A stretch of 64,000 bases of DNA, taken from positions 11,040,970 through 11,104,969 of the forward strand of contig CP099841.1 in the NCBI GenBank assembly GCA_030062745.1, in the 5' to 3' direction. The position numbers and the translations under genes were made by a program. This document shows positions 34,075 to 46,950 of this stretch, piece by piece. Position 1 is the stretch's first letter, and each line of letters opens with the position of its first letter. Source of the DNA: Capitulum mitella. Its lineage: Eukaryota; Arthropoda; Thecostraca; Pollicipedomorpha; Pollicipedidae. A model generated the notes under the pieces. The model saw nothing but the letters and a program-made list of their open reading frames with translations. It was not told where the DNA came from and made no database searches.

Positions 34075-35289
34075 ATTATATTTCTAAGGTTGGACATGCA
34101 AATGTGAAATAATCACTTTAACATCAACGACGTTGTGGACTAAGAAAATGGGCTTTTATCTATGCATAGAATTTATTAAATATATATTATCACAACTTTA
34201 AGGAAATTGTGATTCCTTTGCTGGAAGCTGCATGAACGTGCCGGCAATGGCTTACAAAAAGCGTCAAAGTGGAGGCGGACTACTCAAGTGGAAAACTGCA
34301 TCAAAGTTCAAGCTAGACTTTTTCAAGGTATGGCACAGCCCATAATCAGACCGAACTATTGCTCGAACGATCCATACACAGCGTGCTTTTCCTGGCACGA
34401 GGTTAAGATACCTGAGATCATCCTAGCATAATAACATTCCTAACGTTGGATGAACAGCAGTCTTCGCAACTGACAACTTAGGTTAGACGCCCGTGATAAG
34501 CACGAATTAGCTTATCATTATTATATGTACAATCGAGTACTGTAAAAATCTTCATAACCACCGAGCCGTCAGGCGAGGTGGTTATGAAAATCACTGCAGC
34601 ACGAGAAGATGAATGAATTTGTCGCATGACGCGCACGTGACCTAAATCGAAATTTTCAGGTGAATTCTGTCATGCATATCAAGGCTGTACATATCCCTAG
34701 TATGTATCATGTATATTCTGAGACAAAAAATGAATGCTAAACCACATTCTAATCTACTATTGAAACGACTGGAAAAGTAAAGTTATTTAGAACCGGCACA
34801 GTTCCAACAAGCACAAAAAACGTGATCCCAGCTTCTAAAAGTTTGCGTCATTTTTGGGGACGAAAGACGTTTGCACCACATCACTCGAATCAAGCAATAC
34901 TGGCAATGCGACGCCAACTACTTGCCAGCGCTTCATTCCACGTCATTTTCCCTCGAATGCCGGGAACACATCAAAGACAGCCGATGCCATCTCTTCATAC
35001 TGCTCAGATGTTGGTTCCATGCTGCGAAGAATATGCACGTATTAGCCAGCCAACTTGAGTATTCGTTAGTTGGGGGGTCGAATGGGGAAACAAGAAGTGC
35101 TCACTTTTGATCAGAAATGAGTAACAACTATCATGTAGTCTTCATTTCTAAAACTCTGACAAGAAGCGATTAGGTTATTTTATGCATTAAATAAATGAAC
35201 GAGAAATGTGCACTGGTTTCCCCGCTACGAAGCAGCATTACAGAACTGGATACAAGCATATTGTGGTACCACTGAACCGAACGCTATTC
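34075..35289. other. Unassigned spacer with one strong hairpin
   Basis: No gene is recognised. Overlapping plus frames at 34822-35110 have no motif. The only structure is the hairpin at 34551-34588. Confidence 0.45.
34551..34588. repeat. 12-bp perfect hairpin
   Basis: TTCATAACCACC and GGTGGTTATGAA flank a 14-base loop that itself holds GCC/GGC pairing. No T-tract or gene end is attached. It resembles the hairpin at 58369-58393 in loop sequence (GCCGTCA). Confidence 0.8.
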
Positions 35290-35720
35290 CAGTGTGAGAC
35301 GAAAGCGGGAGATGACAACAAAAGACAGTGTCGGGAGACGACAGTAACGGACGATGCTGGGAGTCGAGAGCGAAAGACTGCGACAGAAAACGACAGAAAA
35401 AGACGATGGTGGCAGACTTCAGAGGAGGAGGCAACTGGAGACAACAGTAAGAAATAACAGCAAACACAGCGGGAGACTAGAGCAAAACGACAACTGGAGA
35501 TATCAACAGGAAACAACAGTAGGATGAAACAGCAGGAGACAGCAATGTCAGACGATACAGGAAGACAGCAGCACGAACAAAAGAGGAATAAGGAAGCAGC
35601 AGAAAACAGCGGATGATGACCGCGGGAGGAAGTAACAGAAGACGGCAACAGGACGGCTGGTGACGGCAAGAGTGGCAGCAGAAGACAACAACGGAGCACG
35701 GCAGAGACAGGCAAAAGAGG
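35290..35720. repeat. Purine-rich degenerate minisatellite
   Basis: GGGAGAC, GGAGACAACAG and ACGACAG motifs repeat irregularly (GGAGACRACAGNA-like, roughly 20-30 bp apart). The long minus frame 35238-35879 rich in Cys, Ser and Leu is the low-complexity complement of this tract and is not supported as a gene. Confidence 0.65.
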
Positions 35721-36773
35721 ATGGCAAACACAGGATGCGGCAGCATTAGGGCCACTGTAATCCTTCCGAGAACTGTGGCCTCCGCGGTGAATGCAGCCAG
35801 ATGCGAAACATCTGCCCATGATACCAATAAAATCTGATATGATGTCTTCTCTACGAAAAGGCGTCAATAAACACCACAAGACGTAGCTTCACACATACAT
35901 AAACACATCTGCCTCGTTTGTTCAACGCCCAATGACAAAATACGCACCGATAACGACACAAACGTGTCACGTCCAATTCGACTGGCGTCATGCCAGGCGA
36001 CAGGGAATGAGGAGCTTGCGCCACACATCTCCTATTGATCCTGAGACACTGCACATGACTTCTGCCGTTTCAGAAAACAGGGCAGGGGAAAAGGAGCATC
36101 GTAAAGTTGAACACAGCCCACACGGGATGCCACTTTCTCCACCCCCAAGCCGGTCGACTTTTCTATGATGTCGACTGTACCATTATGGCTAATTACGGTC
36201 CGCACAGCCATCTGAACCGACATGAATACACGAGCTCATACAAATGATAAAAAAAGATGAATCGTTATTCCAAAAGTTGAAGTCAGCAAGGATTTGGTAC
36301 AAGAAACAGCATATCCTGGCCTGATCTGATGCGTCCCCGATGCCTGATCTGATGCTTATATCATTACAAAACGCAGCACACAGGAACAATTTATGTGATA
36401 TATTTCCTGGCTGCCTGTATATGTGTTTTTACCTCACTAATATGTGATCAAATGAAATGGTATCCGGACAGTTTCTTGGTAAGACCCATCTGAAAAATGA
36501 AAGTTTCACCTATAAGGAAAAATCGGGTACGAATGGTGAGGTAGGTAACCAAACGTTACACGAGGACGCTGCTATTTGTCCTGGAACCCGACTGAAGTTA
36601 GCAGGGAAATATCGCGGGAAATGTACTTCTTTGCCCCGATGCGTTTTGTGAAAATAATCGGAAGTGCAGATGAGCGTTGATTCTCATGGCTGAACACATC
36701 AAGAACCAGTGCTCCCCAAACAGACGGCCACCGCAACTCAACGAATGTGTGCGCTCACACGACTTGTCCTTAC
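35721..36773. other. Unassigned spacer
   Basis: No recognisable gene or element is seen. Short frames occur on both strands without motifs. Confidence 0.4.
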
Positions 36774-36905
36774 CACATCGTTTGAGTAGTGAATGATGCA
36801 AATATCACGTCCATGATCTGAGACCAATCTGACGTCTTCAGCTTAGAAGAGCCGTCTTCGAGCTGATTCCGTAGGCTCTTTGTGAGGTGATTCGGATCCA
36901 AGTAC
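36774..36905 (-). CDS. Candidate internal exon, unknown gene
   Basis: On the minus strand GTTTTTCATGCAG is followed by a 132-base open segment and then GTAAGGAC, both close to consensus splice sites. It reads YLDPNHLTKSLRNQL and continues to DWSQIMDVIFASFTTQTM. The DPNH-x-x-KSLRN-x-L part recalls the region between catalytic residues in P-element/THAP9-like transposases, but this is weak. I could not identify neighbouring exons with confidence. Confidence 0.35.
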
Positions 36906-39900
36906 CTGCATGAAAAACACCTCGGATTTAGAAGAAGGCCATGTCAGGTGACAATCATCTCTTTGAAACATGTCTTTTCAAAACACATCCGATGATTCAA
37001 AACTTCGCTTTTTTGGAAAGCGACGAAAGCAGGAAAAATGCAAACACAAAACGCAATGTTTATTTGGGCTTGTCACCTGGTACACCCAGATGTCTCCAAT
37101 CGTTTACTTCCAGATGCTGCTAGATGAGCTGGCGCTGTCCGCTCAGGAGGTCTGTCTTCTCCACAAGAGAAAACGGAGCCAGAATGCCCGTCACCAACAG
37201 TGCTGTACAAAATAGTTGGATAAACTTTCCATCCGAATACTTAAAAGTGATCTGAATCGGTGAGCGACAAATGAAACTGCTGAACGTAAATACATGAAAG
37301 GCAACAGGTTCCACCAGTCATTCATCTTAAACCAGTAGCATACGGAAGGATGCAGCCTCTTAAAGTAACGCATAATGAAGATTATTGTCGGAGTTAAAAC
37401 TCCTTGTTAAGCCTTTTCGAAGGGATAGAGTCGTGTCGTATGTAGAGTCGCTACTTCCCCGCTAGTCAGATTACTATCTCGTTAGTCAGACCCCCAAGTG
37501 GTCATTGGCCCAAGGGCTCTAACGTCACCTTTGGTTTCAGTTGCACCCCGCACTGCAATGAATACAGTCTGTTGAGGAATCCCGTGGTCCGGGTCTCGCG
37601 TGCAACACTCCGACCGCGGATATGACGGACGCTACATATAGTTCCTGAAGTTTCTTTTAATGTCCGATCAAAATCGGACCCTATGTTGCTATTTCTATAT
37701 TACAGCAGGACGCGGGACCAGGCCGCTTTGTTACGTGAAAAATCAAATAAATATCAATCAGTTAGATATGAACGTATTTCTGCGGGCCGTTTGCACCAGC
37801 GCTATTATGGTTAAAATGCGTACAGAAAAGATGCAAACGATGAAAGATGCGAAGACGCATTTGTGTAGAAAGTATGCGTAAGACGGTCGGACGAGAGTCA
37901 TAAGACGGGGTTTTGGAATGGGGTTTGTCTTAATGAGGTCTTTTTTCATGACCTTATGACTTGGTAAACTCAATAAGGTTTGTCGGTTGGGGACAGTCAA
38001 CGACGTTCAATCAGGGGCGAAGAGACAGTCAGACTGCGACTATCTGAAGCACAGACACGGAAAATGGGACTACACACAGACCAAGGCATTTAATACGTAA
38101 TCTGTATGCTAACGAACGGCGGAAATTAGTAAAAATGACCAATAGAAATATAACAGTTTTACCAATACGCCTGGTACCTGGCATCCAGAGCTGCTTTCAG
38201 TCCTCCTCCTTTTTCTTACAGAGCGTTGGCGAAGCGCTGTCACCAGCGTTGTCGGGTTGACATCATTCAAATCCAGTGCTGTGGATCAAAGGACACTGAG
38301 TAGCCAAACCACACAAGATCATCGTACGTTGGCGTGGGACTTACGTAGTGCCTTTGGACCCTCGGACGAAAATAACTATTCATGGGCTGGAAATCTACCC
38401 ATGACGATTTTTCGCTGCTGTAGTCTGCACGTGGCAAGTCGTACCACAACAAAACTTCTGGCATTCCCAGTGCTCTACCCGATTTTGGTGGCTGAGTTTT
38501 GAACGCCACGAATACCCAAAAGGGAGATTTTCCCATTCTTTAAGTACCAAACGACGCAGACTTATGTAGAAACCAATGAAAGTCCAAAATAAACAATAAC
38601 CCAACCCGGAGTATTGGAGACCAAACCGGTTAGGCGTTCAAGTCATGATTTATAGGGCTCGGGAGAAATTCCGAACTTGGCAGCAATTTTCTATGATCTG
38701 CCTGCCATAGCCACTGAGGTGATAGCGATCATGACTTTAGCCGCCACCTAAACCCATAAACCACACACATCTCATCCTCAACTCAGCTGGCAGAGCGTCG
38801 GAATATTCATGCAGGGAGAACCAGCACGCGAGTTCTGGTACCACGGACCAATGCCAAATATTTGGCACATTAGGGAGGGCTAATGTCAGCTGGTCGATCG
38901 AGGGTCAGATTAAACGCAAGTCGGAATTTATGCACCGTCGAGGGTCTTATCGTTGGGATAAGAGACCGAATTTCAATTTCGTAAACTATTTTTGCGTAAA
39001 TGGGATGGCTATGTTGTCAGATTGTTGGCAACAGAATATGCTTAGGAAGCATTTTAATTCTACAGCTATCCCTGAATACAGCAGATCAAATTCCTACTAA
39101 AGAAACTAAAAAGAGAAGAATGACCAGGTAGCATAATCGGACGGAGGTACACAGAGTTCAAACCGATCAAAATTTTTGACCCATATAACAATTAATGAAT
39201 ATGGGGCGTCGCTCGCCACATGAAGTATGTTATGCATTCTGGGAATAACGATGGCAGTAATGGATAGATAAAATAGCTTCATGCCCGTTGTTGGCGAGGT
39301 GGCCTGGGTGGGAGACGAGGAGACCTGTGCGACGTACCTATATGCTGTTGAATCCCGAGATGGAGGTTACAAACGGCGGACTCAACGTAAGGCGCCCCAC
39401 AAGAGGCGCAAAAGAAACGGTGAAGCTGTCAGGACTGGTTTACCGTTTCCAAGCAGGCACCCTTCGTAAATTCCACCTCAGGATTCACCAGCATTTAGGT
39501 AGGTCTCACAGCACAGGTCTCCCCTCTCCCAATTAGATCCCTCAGCAATTAGAAATCATTCAGCACTTCGTGACTATTTTGTAAGTATTGATATTTTAAC
39601 TGTCACTGGCGGATCAAACAAAGCTTTAGATTTACGTATATTAGATATACGTAAAAGAACAGGCCACCCCAAATACTATGGTGTCATCTTTTGCACTGAA
39701 GACTGTCTGAAAGTCTCCTAAATGTGGGTGGTTACCAATATTTTTGCGAATGTCCAACTCGTTTTTTTTTTTACTTCTTCGCAATGACGTCGTCTTGTAC
39801 TGTCTTGATTCATTGTGTAGTATGTGGTGAACTAATTTGCTCTCCTGAAGACAGTACCATCTCATGATGCCGAAACGTTGTGATTTGTATATACATAAGG

Positions 39901-40078
39901 CAAGGATGCAATGGAAAACACGAAAGAAATACAGATATAAATGAATATATATATATAATATATGCAGAGGCATATATGTACATATATGCATAAGTCAAGC
40001 ATTAGGTATACGCCATATGTTAATGTTTTGTACATAACAGCACAATTGGTCTTCGCGGCACCTCAGGACATGCAAACC
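36906..40078. other. Unassigned sequence
   Basis: No gene is recognised over about 3.2 kb. A minus frame at 38267-38536 (89 codons, aromatic-rich) and minus frames at 37120-37373 have coding-like composition but no known motif or clear splice borders. An 11-bp palindrome lies at 39631-39655. Confidence 0.4.
39631..39655. repeat. Perfect 11-bp palindrome with 3-base loop
   Basis: TTTACGTATAT, TAG, ATATACGTAAA. It is AT-rich, with no gene or element border evident beside it. Confidence 0.8.
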
Positions 40079-40217
40079 TTATCCGCCCTCGGTATCTACG
40101 AGAAGAATGGTGTCCAGTCGCTGCACACGTTCAGCAGGCGGTGACTCTGCCACCGTCGTTGGCGTGGCCGGCGTGGCCGGCGTGGCTTGCGCGGCAACGA
40201 CAATCGGAATCTCTTCA
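40079..40217 (-). CDS. Candidate terminal exon, unknown gene
   Basis: A strong acceptor (TTTTTACTGCCTCAG) precedes an open segment that ends at a stop at 40079-40081. It encodes EEIPIVVAAQ, then ATP tripeptide repeats, then ESPPAERVQRLDTILLVD. The ATP repeats come from three GGCGTGGCC units on the plus strand. No upstream exon is identified. Confidence 0.3.
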
Positions 40218-40395
40218 CTGAGGCAGTAAAAAGCATACCATTGAACGAATGGAAATCCAATCATAGGTGGAACATAACTAAAGACAAGACCACACGGAAG
40301 ACCTAGGAGAAAGGCATGGGGTGCACTATTTCAAAATCAGCTGCTTGCTAAAGTATGGGAACGGAAATGTATACGCCATGAAAAAAAATGTACGT

Positions 40396-41621
40396 AACCA
40401 GCGCCCGACTGGCACTCGGAGTCGATCAGCCCGACAGGGGGGAGGGAGAGGTGACCGCTCTAGCTCGCGAATGGTTTGCTGTACGATAAAAATAAGCACA
40501 ACGTAGGAAAGTTCGTGACAAGTGGAATTTGAAGCTGATTGCATCTGTAGTTATGAATAATATGTAAGCCATTTACGACCCATATATGTTTTCTCACAGC
40601 CGACTGCATGAAACCGAGAAGTGGCCTGGATCTCAAGGGCTGTGATTAATAAAGTCCAAGTAGATGCCAACGAACAGGCAAAAGTCCGCACATGCCGATA
40701 CACGTCTAATTTCTCTGATTTGTTCAATATTTACCCAAAAATATTGGGTTAAAGACACGGCAATTTTCCCGCTGACTTTCGGCGAGCGCCGTTGCCAAAC
40801 GCGGTGTGAAATTAACGGGAACTAATTTTGGCGTTTCTTTATTTTCGTGACATACGCCTTTCCGTGTGATATTCGTTAATCTTAATGGTTCTTGTGATGG
40901 TTCCTCATGCTTCAATTTTGGAAAAATTTAGTTGTTACCAATGTACACAGTTGGTGGGGCTTTATTCGAGCGAGCCTGCTTATTTTTAAAATATGCGATT
41001 TCTTAAAACTTTTTTTTTTAACTTCACGGCATTAGTTGCAACTGCGCGTACTATGCCATTTTCTACCCGTTCTGGATAAATCATGGTTGATTTTGACTGT
41101 GGTGCATTTTGGCTCACAACAGTTATTCGTGACCTGACCTCAGGCCAATGGCTAGAGGTCACTGATTGTTTGCCCATTGACGGTAACTGGATGTCTGCAT
41201 CACCCTACACTAAAAACGTTCTGAAAAATTGCGTCAATCTCGGAAAAAACGAAATGTCTTAAAAATGGGCTTGAAGTCAGATCAATGACCCGGAAATTTC
41301 CGAAGAATCCGAGATAGCATATTTGTTGCATCCATCAATATCTCTAATCCATGAAAATTTCACATCATGTTTTCCAAAAAAGTTCCAGGGCGCTAAACTT
41401 TTTTGAACATGGGTCCGCCTGACCTGACCTAGGTCGGACACCCGACTTGACCTGACGTCAGAACTTTGACACAGGGTGTAAAAATGATCATGAAACAGGT
41501 ACACGACGTTTCGTGGCCCTGTGTTTTTTCTTCCTCTCGCAATACTGCGAAAATCTCTGGTGGGGCGGTTGAACCCCCCCCGACTAGGGAGTCAACCGCC
41601 CCGTCCCCAGTCGGGGGCAGG
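40396..41621 (+). mobile_element. TTAA-type MITE family 2, copy 4
   Basis: It starts CCAGCGCCCGACTGGCAC, preceded by GTAA (a decayed TTAA). It ends CAGTCGGGGGCAGG, followed by TTAA at 41622-41625. It is collinear with 14622-15974, including CTCAAGGGCTGTGATTAATA, the TATTTTCGTGACATA region and the TGACC cluster at 41419-41436. It is non-coding and about 1.23 kb. Confidence 0.8.
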
Positions 41622-41625
41622 TTAA

Positions 41626-44600
41626 GAGAAACTTTTTGGTTGGGTTAGAATGATGAATAAAAAGAGGCCATTCTGTCACGTCTACACAAACGACCGATGA
41701 TAAATCGGGGGGGGGGGGGAAGCAGCTGTCTCCACTGCATGACGGCAAAGTTTGGGTGGGGCTAGGTGTCCAGACTTTGGGTTGGGGTGGGGGGGCAGGG
41801 TTCCAAAGCCCTTTCGGGTCCCAGACATTTCTGGTATGCCATTGGTTAAATTGTTAAATTTGGGCAATCGCTGTGGGTTTGGGCAAGAGATGCAAATTTT
41901 CAGCTCGGTTTACCCGCACCACGGATTGGCTCGTATTCCCTTTACTGGATTGCTGACCAAATACGCTTTTTAAAATATGTTTTTGTTGGCTTGCGTTTTA
42001 AAACAATGCGTTGCAAGGTCAATAGGGAAGCATGAATGTAGAACTGGGACAAAGTTTGGTATGGAAAAATAGTCATCGGCGCTAACACGCGACATGGATA
42101 ACGGATTTACATCACTTTTTTTAATAAAACATGAAAATACATCAATGGGTCAAAATACTGGTATGGAATTTCATACCAACAAGGCCCCTCAGTATGGAAA
42201 ACTCCACACCAAAGTTACGCCCCTCTAGGGTAATATGTTGGACTGAATCCCAATTTGGCTGGGGTGGGAGGGCTGGACTTATCTTTGTCGATCTGTGTTT
42301 TTGCGAGGGTCCCCCCCCCCCCCCCGCCCGCACCTAATGTTGATTTCGGCCTCCCATGTTGGTTTAGGCCACCATTATTTTATACCGGTTTTAAAAGGAA
42401 ATTGGCATGAATAACGAAAGGAACGCCGCAATAGATAAAAGATAGGCAGAAATTGCAGAAAAAAACATAAACGAATCTATCTATCTACCTTTCTATCGTC
42501 TATCTATATATATGACTATATACATGGGATATATGAAATTTTTGGTTTATAAATAGTAACAAAGAAACTTATAAATTGCAGGCGGCAAATATAACATGGG
42601 CGAAATCCGTTGTAAAACTCACATTTGGGGAAGGTAGGTTGTCAGGCCGTCGGCTAAGCCTCTAATCATTTACATAAACCGACGCCCCTGGCTACCGGCC
42701 CCACACCGCAACACTCCAGAGACATGATGTACCGGCTTGGAGCCGGAAACGTTTGGATGGTACCGGCGCTGAAAGCGGCTTTCAATCTACTTGAGAATGA
42801 CGTTTATTATGACTCTTGAGAATCCGAAGTAACGCTAACCACCGTATGTCACGTGTTCGTAAGTTATGAATTTTGATTAACGAATGCTATGCGCTATAAC
42901 GGGTCTTCACATTCCACATAAAATCGGTCCTTTATCCCTGATGCTACCAATCGAACTAACCAAAATGAAATAAATTCCACCCTGACGCAGGTTAAATAAA
43001 AGCAAAAGGTTAACAGATGCACGATCATCACATAACAAGTAAAACGCAAAGCCCATAAAACGCAAAGTCCTAGCTGTTCTAAACAGACCGATATGTCACA
43101 AATAAAAATGACGATACTGAATCAGCATACGCTGAAAATATGACAACATATATCTGTGCAGCATAGTGCAGCCTTCAGAAGCATTCAGCGGTAAGGTAGG
43201 TGGTGTGTTACTGCTAGGCCCAACAGGCGTCTTTCCGGAGAGGCGTTTTACCCCGTTTTACCCTTCCTGTTGTCAAAAAATGGTTATCGTTTTGAGCCCA
43301 GAGGCCTGCAGGCTGCAGGGGTCGTGCTGAAAAGACCCGCAAAGCAAAAATGCTTTTTGCTGTTTTTGTGTACCAACGTTCATGGTATACCGTGAAAAGT
43401 ATACCTATGCGAAGCCCGGTACAGAGAAATATGTGTGAGATAAAAAGTTTATCGGATCCTGATCTACCTTTCCACCTCATCATATAGCATAAGGCATATC
43501 CTCCATCAGTACCACAGTTTGTTCCTATTTTAATCACGAGTATTGCATTTTTAGGCACACCTCCCTACCTGCCCAACAACTCACTCGTTTGCATTGGGAA
43601 AAAGAGGTCAGGTACCTGGGATGCTACTCCAAAAGCAATCATTGCACGAGACTGCATCACAACAATCAAACCTTTGCAAAACAATTTTCTTAAGGCGTAG
43701 TTCGTGTTCATACAAGCTGTCGTTAAATGAAACGGCCTTCACGTTTGGAGCCGGCCTGTGAGTGCCCAAAAATATCTACCCAGTTACGTTCTTGCCAACT
43801 TGCAGGCTAGGAAAATCCTAAGGCGCATATGCTATGTTTCTTATCTACCAGAATGCATAAGTTCATACATTATAAGACAACACTCACCAAACAGGTACAC
43901 ACATACAGTTGAATCACCTCACCTTCATCAGAAATCATCTTCAGGATGCGTCCTCAGTGCTCCAGACCACGCACTGCACGAAAATGGCGTCTTGACCGCG
44001 TCTGCGCGCGCAGAAAACGTACACTTCACACTGATAAGTACCCGACTGGGGTTTACGTTACCCTGCAGGGGTTAATTTAAACTTTATTTAGCAGTCAATC
44101 GTGGAGCAGTTTGCGCAACCTCCCTCCACCTCCCGCGCGCGCGCATTTCGAACGGCTGACGTGGGGTGCTTGCGGGGTGCTAACAGAATACTGGACGACT
44201 TGAGGAGTAATTTTAACACCCGTATCATACTCAAGGGCGATTGAGTAGTATCACTGGCTCTAAATAGGTTGAAATTTTGCCACTTTTACGGCAAAGGTAC
44301 TTCTAGCAGCGCCCTATTGGGACTAATTAAAAAGATTAGCACCAGGGGTACTTAATTTTTCTCTGTGTGTAGTGTTTCCCGCGGTAAAAACAACGTTACT
44401 TTCATAACTGAAATGGCAGAATCTTGTTCACTCGGATGTGCTGCGGTTCTGCGTATTCCTGGGTATTTATGGATAACTGGATATTTCCGTTGTTAAGAAA
44501 CTGTGGCATTATTCCACCCGCGAGACAGTAGCCAATTTCATGAAGTGGTTGGAAACTAACCTGTTCGCTTTACAAAGATAGATCATTGTCATTTGTTTCT

Positions 44601-46946
44601 CCTGGGGCTTTTGCCATTTGTTGGTCCAAGTTGATCCTTACCAGGAAGGATAATTTTTTTTTGCACTGGGCTCCGTTGACGCTACTGACAATACTTGGGG
44701 TATACCAGACGCAGCGATAAGTTGATCCTACTGAAGTGAGTCTGGAGGGCAGAAGCAAGGGAAGGTCAGACGTATTAAACACAGGCACTGTCCCAGTTGA
44801 TCCTTCCGCAACATTTTTTCAGATATTTTCTTTCGAGTGAGAAGAACCTCACTGCCATAGTGCCCAAGCGATGCTCGCCTGGATCCTGGCAGCAGCAATG
44901 TAATGTTACCTTCAACGCGACCAGCACATTGCCCAGGAGCTGCGGTTGGTGGCCTGATGAGCAGTGTTGGATGGAGAGCGCCTGACAAACCGACGGGTGT
45001 GAGGCGCAGTCACAGCAAACGGCCCTGAACGGAGTACCAGCTTTTCTCACCCAGAACGTCCAGAACTAGGGCTCTGCCACGGCGTGCACCGCACCCCAGC
45101 TATCACGGCTTTCTGTGGCCTGTAATGAAAGCTACGCGTCGCGACACCGTTCAGAGGGTTGTCCTTTGCTGGACGAGGGAGATGGTTGCAACTCCCATGA
45201 GGTTTTTCCGCTACTGCCGGTGAACGGTGCTCATCAATAGTTTGAAGGTTGCTATAGCTGGCGTTGCGTTCTATTCACATATTTAAAAAAGCATCGCCAG
45301 ATAATGTCAGGCCATTGAGTTGTGATGTTATTCTCGACATCGCACAGGCTCGATTTCTAGATCTGAGCAACGCTTTATCTTCTTTCTCAGGAGTTTCAAG
45401 GGATCTGTGGCCAGTTTTTTATTCATGGCCGTTTCAGATCATGCTTGACGTACTGGGGTTTGAAAGTTCAATGACCTTTTCAAGGCCAAGTGAGCTCACT
45501 GACCTTATTTGAGCCAAAATGTCGTTGAACGGATGTTAGGACAAATTTTGGCGCCGATTTCAGTGACGGCGATAATTATTTCCCCACTCGATGATCAGAA
45601 CACTATTCCTTGCTACTAAACCATAATTTTTGACAATAGCCACATAAAATAAAAATATGAATAAAAGGTAATCAAACATGGTAGTTAATCTGACCCCTCG
45701 TTGGCCTGATATAGACCAGAGAAACAAATATTATCATTGAATACTGGCCGATTAATGCGTATACCAAGTCGCCACAGAGGCGTAGCTTGTAGGCCCTTTT
45801 AATGCAAAATCGCTACGATGAAGGCACAGACGGTTCACGGCGTGATATTCTCACTTTCCTCGCCCTGAGGGATCACCAGGTGATCTGGAGAGGTCAAGTC
45901 ATATATCATTGGAAGAAGAATGAAACAGCCTTCACGCTGAAAGTACACAACGCAACGCACGTTGTGTTGAATGTTTTCGTTTTGTCTCCCTATCTCAGTC
46001 AGGAGCGGAATGTGCGCGGGGTGGTGAGAACCACTATCCCCCCGTCGAGCGCGTAAAGGAAAACCTTGGTTTCACCGGTTCTTGAACGCATTGATCGATG
46101 CTGGAAAAGCAAATCGGAACGTCTGTCAAAGGATATTTGTTTTGATTAAGGACTGCGTCACCTTCAGAAAGGGGTTCAACAAGTCGTTGAAATAAATACG
46201 ACCAGCCGTTAGATGCAACGCCTGACATGAATCTCTGTTGTCAGTCAGAAGTAGAATAGATGAGACGACATGCTCGCCGAACAGAAATATTTGATGTTTG
46301 TAGAGGACCATATTGCCTAAAGAAAACTGAGGAGAAAAGAGAGGGGTAGGGAGAGAGAGAAAGAGAGGGAGAGAGAAAGAAGGAGGGAAAAGTGGGCCGG
46401 GGGAGTTTTATGATCCTCGCATTTGCAGTTGGCTAGAGAGACGATAGACGAAAAGTTCTGCAGTTTACGTCATGCTTGCGGCTGTGAGGCTGGTTCAAGA
46501 TAAATGGTTTGTTTGAAGCTGAGTGGTTCCGCCATAAAGCACTCGGAAAAGAGCCTGAGGGAGACAAACTGTTTGACGGATCAGACGACAACATTTTTAG
46601 CCCGACAAAGTTTCATGAAGAAGAACAACGACCGCGGTATCATTTTTCGCGGTTTTTAAACGGCGAAGAAAAATAACAATGGGCAATCTGGAGTCTGCGC
46701 TTTCCCGAAGGGATAGAGAAATTGATCTTGCTCTGGAAAGCATCAATATGAGGAGACATGAGCGATTTTATAATTGTTCTAGCGGCTTGTGTAATAGTGA
46801 GGAAGTCATACTTGGTATGTTCAAGTAGTATTTCAGTATATATATATATATATAGTATTCCAGGATATTTTATCCTCGCATACAAAAATCACCTAAATAG
46901 TTAATGCCTTTGGAATAAGAACAGTCATGATACCGAGGAGCAGCGT
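41626..46946. other. Unassigned 5.3-kb stretch with simple repeats
   Basis: No gene is recognised. It contains G-rich and C-rich runs (41708-41721, 42310-42325), a TCTA/TATC microsatellite (about 42475-42530), a (CG)n patch near 44137 and a purine tract (46330-46400). Frames such as 43214-43558 minus, 44775-45050 minus and 45802-46056 plus have no motif I know. GTTGATCCT recurs at about 44632, 44721 and 44799. Confidence 0.4.
46330..46400. repeat. (GA)n-like purine tract
   Basis: An almost uninterrupted GAGAGA/GGGAGA tract that could form triplex-type structure. Confidence 0.85.
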
Positions 46947-46950
46947 TTAA

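Noticed and set aside
35238-35879. 213-codon minus-strand frame rich in Cys, Ser, Leu and Val
   Set aside because: It is the complement of a purine-rich degenerate minisatellite; other frames there are also long and the composition is low-complexity.
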